Shown: one piece after another, positions 61,480 through 64,000 of the stretch | How the letters are laid out: every line of letters begins with the position of its first letter | Numbering within the stretch: position 1 is the first letter of the stretch | Source: Scortum barcoo | Lineage: Eukaryota > Chordata > Actinopteri > Centrarchiformes > Terapontidae | Assembly (NCBI GenBank): GCA_023238725.1 | Contig: CM041552.1 | Span: forward strand, 11,039,647 to 11,103,646 | Direction of reading: 5' to 3' | Length of the DNA: 64,000 nucleotides | Made by a program: the position numbers and the translations under genes | Notes under the pieces: model-generated | Told to the model about the DNA's origin: nothing | The model's input: only the letters and a program-made list of their open reading frames with translations | The model's database searches: none

Positions 61480-63973
61480 TTAAAGTGTTTTTGGGGTCAC
61501 TTTACCCAGCAAATGTTTCTTTGTGTTGTTCTCAGGCTTTAATAAGATTATATAGCACTTGGGTAAAAATATACAGAACAGCATTCCATAACTTGAAGCC
61601 AAAATAGCAAATATCTCCACAGCAACAGTGAACTTCCCAGGAGAGCTGGCATACGCTGGGATAAAGGTGATCCAGACTGCACAGAAAATCAACATGCTGA
61701 AGGTGATAAATTTAGCTTCATTGAAATTATCAGGCAGCTTTCGAGCCAAAAAAGCGAGGACAAAACATAGGGCAGCTAAGAATCCTAATGTATCCTAACA
61801 CAGCCCAGAATCCTACAGGTGATCCCAGGGCACACTCCAAAATAATCTTCTCCTCATAGTGGTTTGTATTTTTAAAGGGAAAAGGAGGGTTGATTGTCAG
61901 CCAAAGTATGCAAATTAAAATTTGTATGAGAGTGAAAGACAAAACACTGAGTCTCTGCTGTGTAGGCCCAAACCATTTCATCACATTACTACCTGGAAGT
62001 GTGGCCCTGAAGGCCATTAACACCACTATTGTTTTCCCAAGAACACACGAAATACAGAGGAACAAAGGTGATGCCAAATGCTGTGTGTCGCAGCATGCAG
62101 GACCACTCAGAGGGCCGGCCGATGAAGGTCAGAGAACACAGGAAACACAGAGTCAAGGAGAAGAGCAGCAGGAAGCTCAGCTCAGAGTTATTGGCCCTGA
62201 CAATCGGAGTCTGTCTGTAGTGGAAAAATATCAGGGCTATAGTCATTGCCAGGCAGGCACCGAAGACAGAAAAGGTGACCAGCAGTATACCCATCAATTC
62301 CCTGAAGGTGAGGAATTCGATAGCTTTCAAGTCACAGTTATTCTTCTCTTTGTTGGACTTGTACTCAGGAGGGCATGTGTCACATTTCACTGCATCTGAA
62401 AGCATAAATATGTTTAGGCTGTACAGCACATACATCCTCAGATAGACCAGTAAAGTGCTGGCAGTGATTTTTCCCAACAGAAACACAAAGAGCGCTAACG
62501 TAAAGGCTAGGAATCCTGCTGTCTCACTTGTGCTGTTGCTGAATTCCCCATCAGCACAGGTGATGCAATCAAAACAGCAGATCGGCTTGCCCTTGACAAA
62601 AGCCCGGCGGGTCCCTGGCAAACAGCTCTCACTGCACACAGACCTGGGAACCTGCATCACAGTAACAGCACAGAAAATTCCTTTAAACTTCCAGACTCAT
62701 AATAGTGATAATACTTGTAATCCTAAATGAGAAAGAGTGTCAAAGATATCTTTTTCACAAGAAAAGAAGAATGTCAAGTCCAAATTAAGATTTGAAAAAA
62801 GGGACAGGCTCGCTAAATTAAGTTACCTCAAGATTCTCGCCCGCCCAGATGGCTCTCACATCTTCTTTCATCTCGAACTGCTGACCGTCAGGCTTGGAAG
62901 CATCATAGTAACCAATGGTCTCGAAGATGATGTAACCTGTCTCATTCATCTGCCAGTTTACCAGTGCATAACGTGCCACAGGGTCACCCAATTCATCAAA
63001 GAACACATTTTCATCAATCTTAGTGGTGAAATTGACCTTCGTTAGGTAATGCAGCACCTTCAAGGAAACAATGATGTTGATATTTAATTGCATAATTATT
63101 AATATATACAGTAGTCAGTAGTCATTCAGACACAGCATTTTGCTTTACCTTCCATGGTTGTACATTTTCCCTATCAGCACAAGTGTTGTTCTCAAAAGGT
63201 CCCTGTCCATCTTTGCAAGTAAATAGCATGTGCAACGCATGAGCGACAGCATATGCAGCCTTGTAAACATTATTCAGCAGACTGGCGTCTGAAACATCTG
63301 TGAAGCGTGTGTTTGTGTCCCACAGAGACTCCTTCCCAGTGCAGGCTGGAACAGAACCTTGAACTTGAGTCTCTGTTTCGGGAGTCAGGGTGCATCCGAA
63401 CACCGTTTCCCACAACTCCACCAGTCCCTGGTCTCCCGGAGTGGTGGAGGGCCTGCTGTTAGCCAGGAACTCTTGCAGTCCAGGGATGTGAGCATTTAGT
63501 GCTGCAAAGCCCACTGCCCCCTGTACCACAGCATAATTTACTGGAGAGGCAATGTAGCGATAAGTGATCCAGCCCTCACTGCCAACCCATTGCAGGCCGG
63601 TCACATTTTGAGCATGAAGTTCCTTAATGAGTATGTCAAGGTCTGTGCCATCAGCAAATGCCACTATTACCTTCGACGTGGATTTCTTTATGATGTCCAC
63701 AACCTCTAAGAACCACTTCCTGGGATCAGTTCTGTAAATAGCCAGTGAGTACTCAACACACACACTTTCCTTTTCTGCTGCTTCCAGGAACGTGGCCATG
63801 CCACCATTCCCATAGTCACTATTAGTTCTGATAGCCCCTACCCATGTCCAGCCAAAGTGTTTCACAAGCTTTGCCAGGGCTTGGCTCTGATAAATGTCAC
63901 TAGGTATGGTTCTGAAGAAAGAGGGATAGTCTCTTCTATTGCTAAGACATGCACAAGTGGCTGAATGACTGAT
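61480..63973 (-). CDS. G9: divergent V2R-like (OlfC) receptor, exons 3-6 only
   Basis: Exons in view: E3 63149-63973 (825 bp), E4 62827-63057 (231 bp), E5 62528-62651 (124 bp), E6 61480-62395. Exons 1 and 2 lie beyond the right edge. E3 to E5 are open. E3 begins ISHSATCACLSNRRDYPSFF and holds GWTWVGAIRTNSDYGNGGMA and LQWVGSEGWITY. Exon 5 has its own sequence (SVCSESCLPGTRRAFVKGK) and a donor one codon position different in sequence. E6 has two 1 bp insertions (near 61790 and 62060); the second is shared with G3. Introns are short (intron 5 is 132 bp), unlike G3 to G8. The protein differs clearly from G1 to G8 except in one stretch of exon 6 that is almost identical in DNA (61950-62218). Likely an intact member of a related OlfC subfamily. 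Confidence 0.88.
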
Positions 63974-64000
63974 CTGAAACACAAGTACAAGAGAAATAAC

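Noticed and set aside
62396..62660. Continuous frame through intron 5 of G9 suggesting exons 5 and 6 are fused
   Set aside because: Clear donor (gtgagac) and acceptor (ctttcag) flank a 132 bp intron, and both exons keep standard boundaries. The open frame is chance.

Overview
The window is vertebrate, most likely teleost fish, genomic DNA. It holds a head-to-tail array of olfactory class C G-protein-coupled receptor genes (V2R-like, called OlfC in fish), all on the minus strand. The evidence is the six-exon V2R architecture, a 124 bp cysteine-rich exon 5, a single exon for the seven-helix domain, GT/AG boundaries at the same place in every copy, and typical fish Tc1 and Ty3/gypsy debris. I see no host gene on the plus strand.

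Layout, left to right (3' to 5' for the genes): a truncated exon-6 end at the left edge (relic G0); G1 (1409-4995); a damaged Tc1 transposon at the junction of a duplicated block; G2 (8497-12122); a degenerate gypsy element with a 5 bp target-site duplication (12652-15216); G3 (17296-23792); G4 (24797-30845), with a second Tc1 in intron 5; an orphan decayed exon 1 (33475-33704); G5 (34455-38475); G6 (40031-46169), G7 (47276-53295) and G8 (54330-59909), three copies of a roughly 7 kb unit; and the 3' four exons of a divergent ninth gene, G9 (61480-63973), which runs off the right edge. Two short inverted exon-4 fragments lie upstream of G6 and G7.

Each complete copy should encode a receptor of about 857-860 residues: signal peptide, Venus-flytrap ligand domain (exons 1-4), nine-cysteine linker (exon 5), seven helices and a short tail (exon 6). 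Each has a TATA-like box about 70-80 bp upstream of the ATG, a conserved box further upstream, and an AATAAA signal about 240-290 nt past the stop. Paralogues of this kind are normally expressed one or a few per olfactory neuron and detect amino acids or related cues. The ligand cannot be read from this sequence.

No gene in the window is open in all exons. Many breaks are single-base insertions in which the two alternative bases found at that site in other copies are both written next to each other. This looks like a consensus error from merging haplotypes or paralogues, so many apparent pseudogenes may be intact. G1 (in-frame stop in an 18 bp insertion), G3 (14 bp insertion) and G5 (4 bp change) carry damage that this does not explain.
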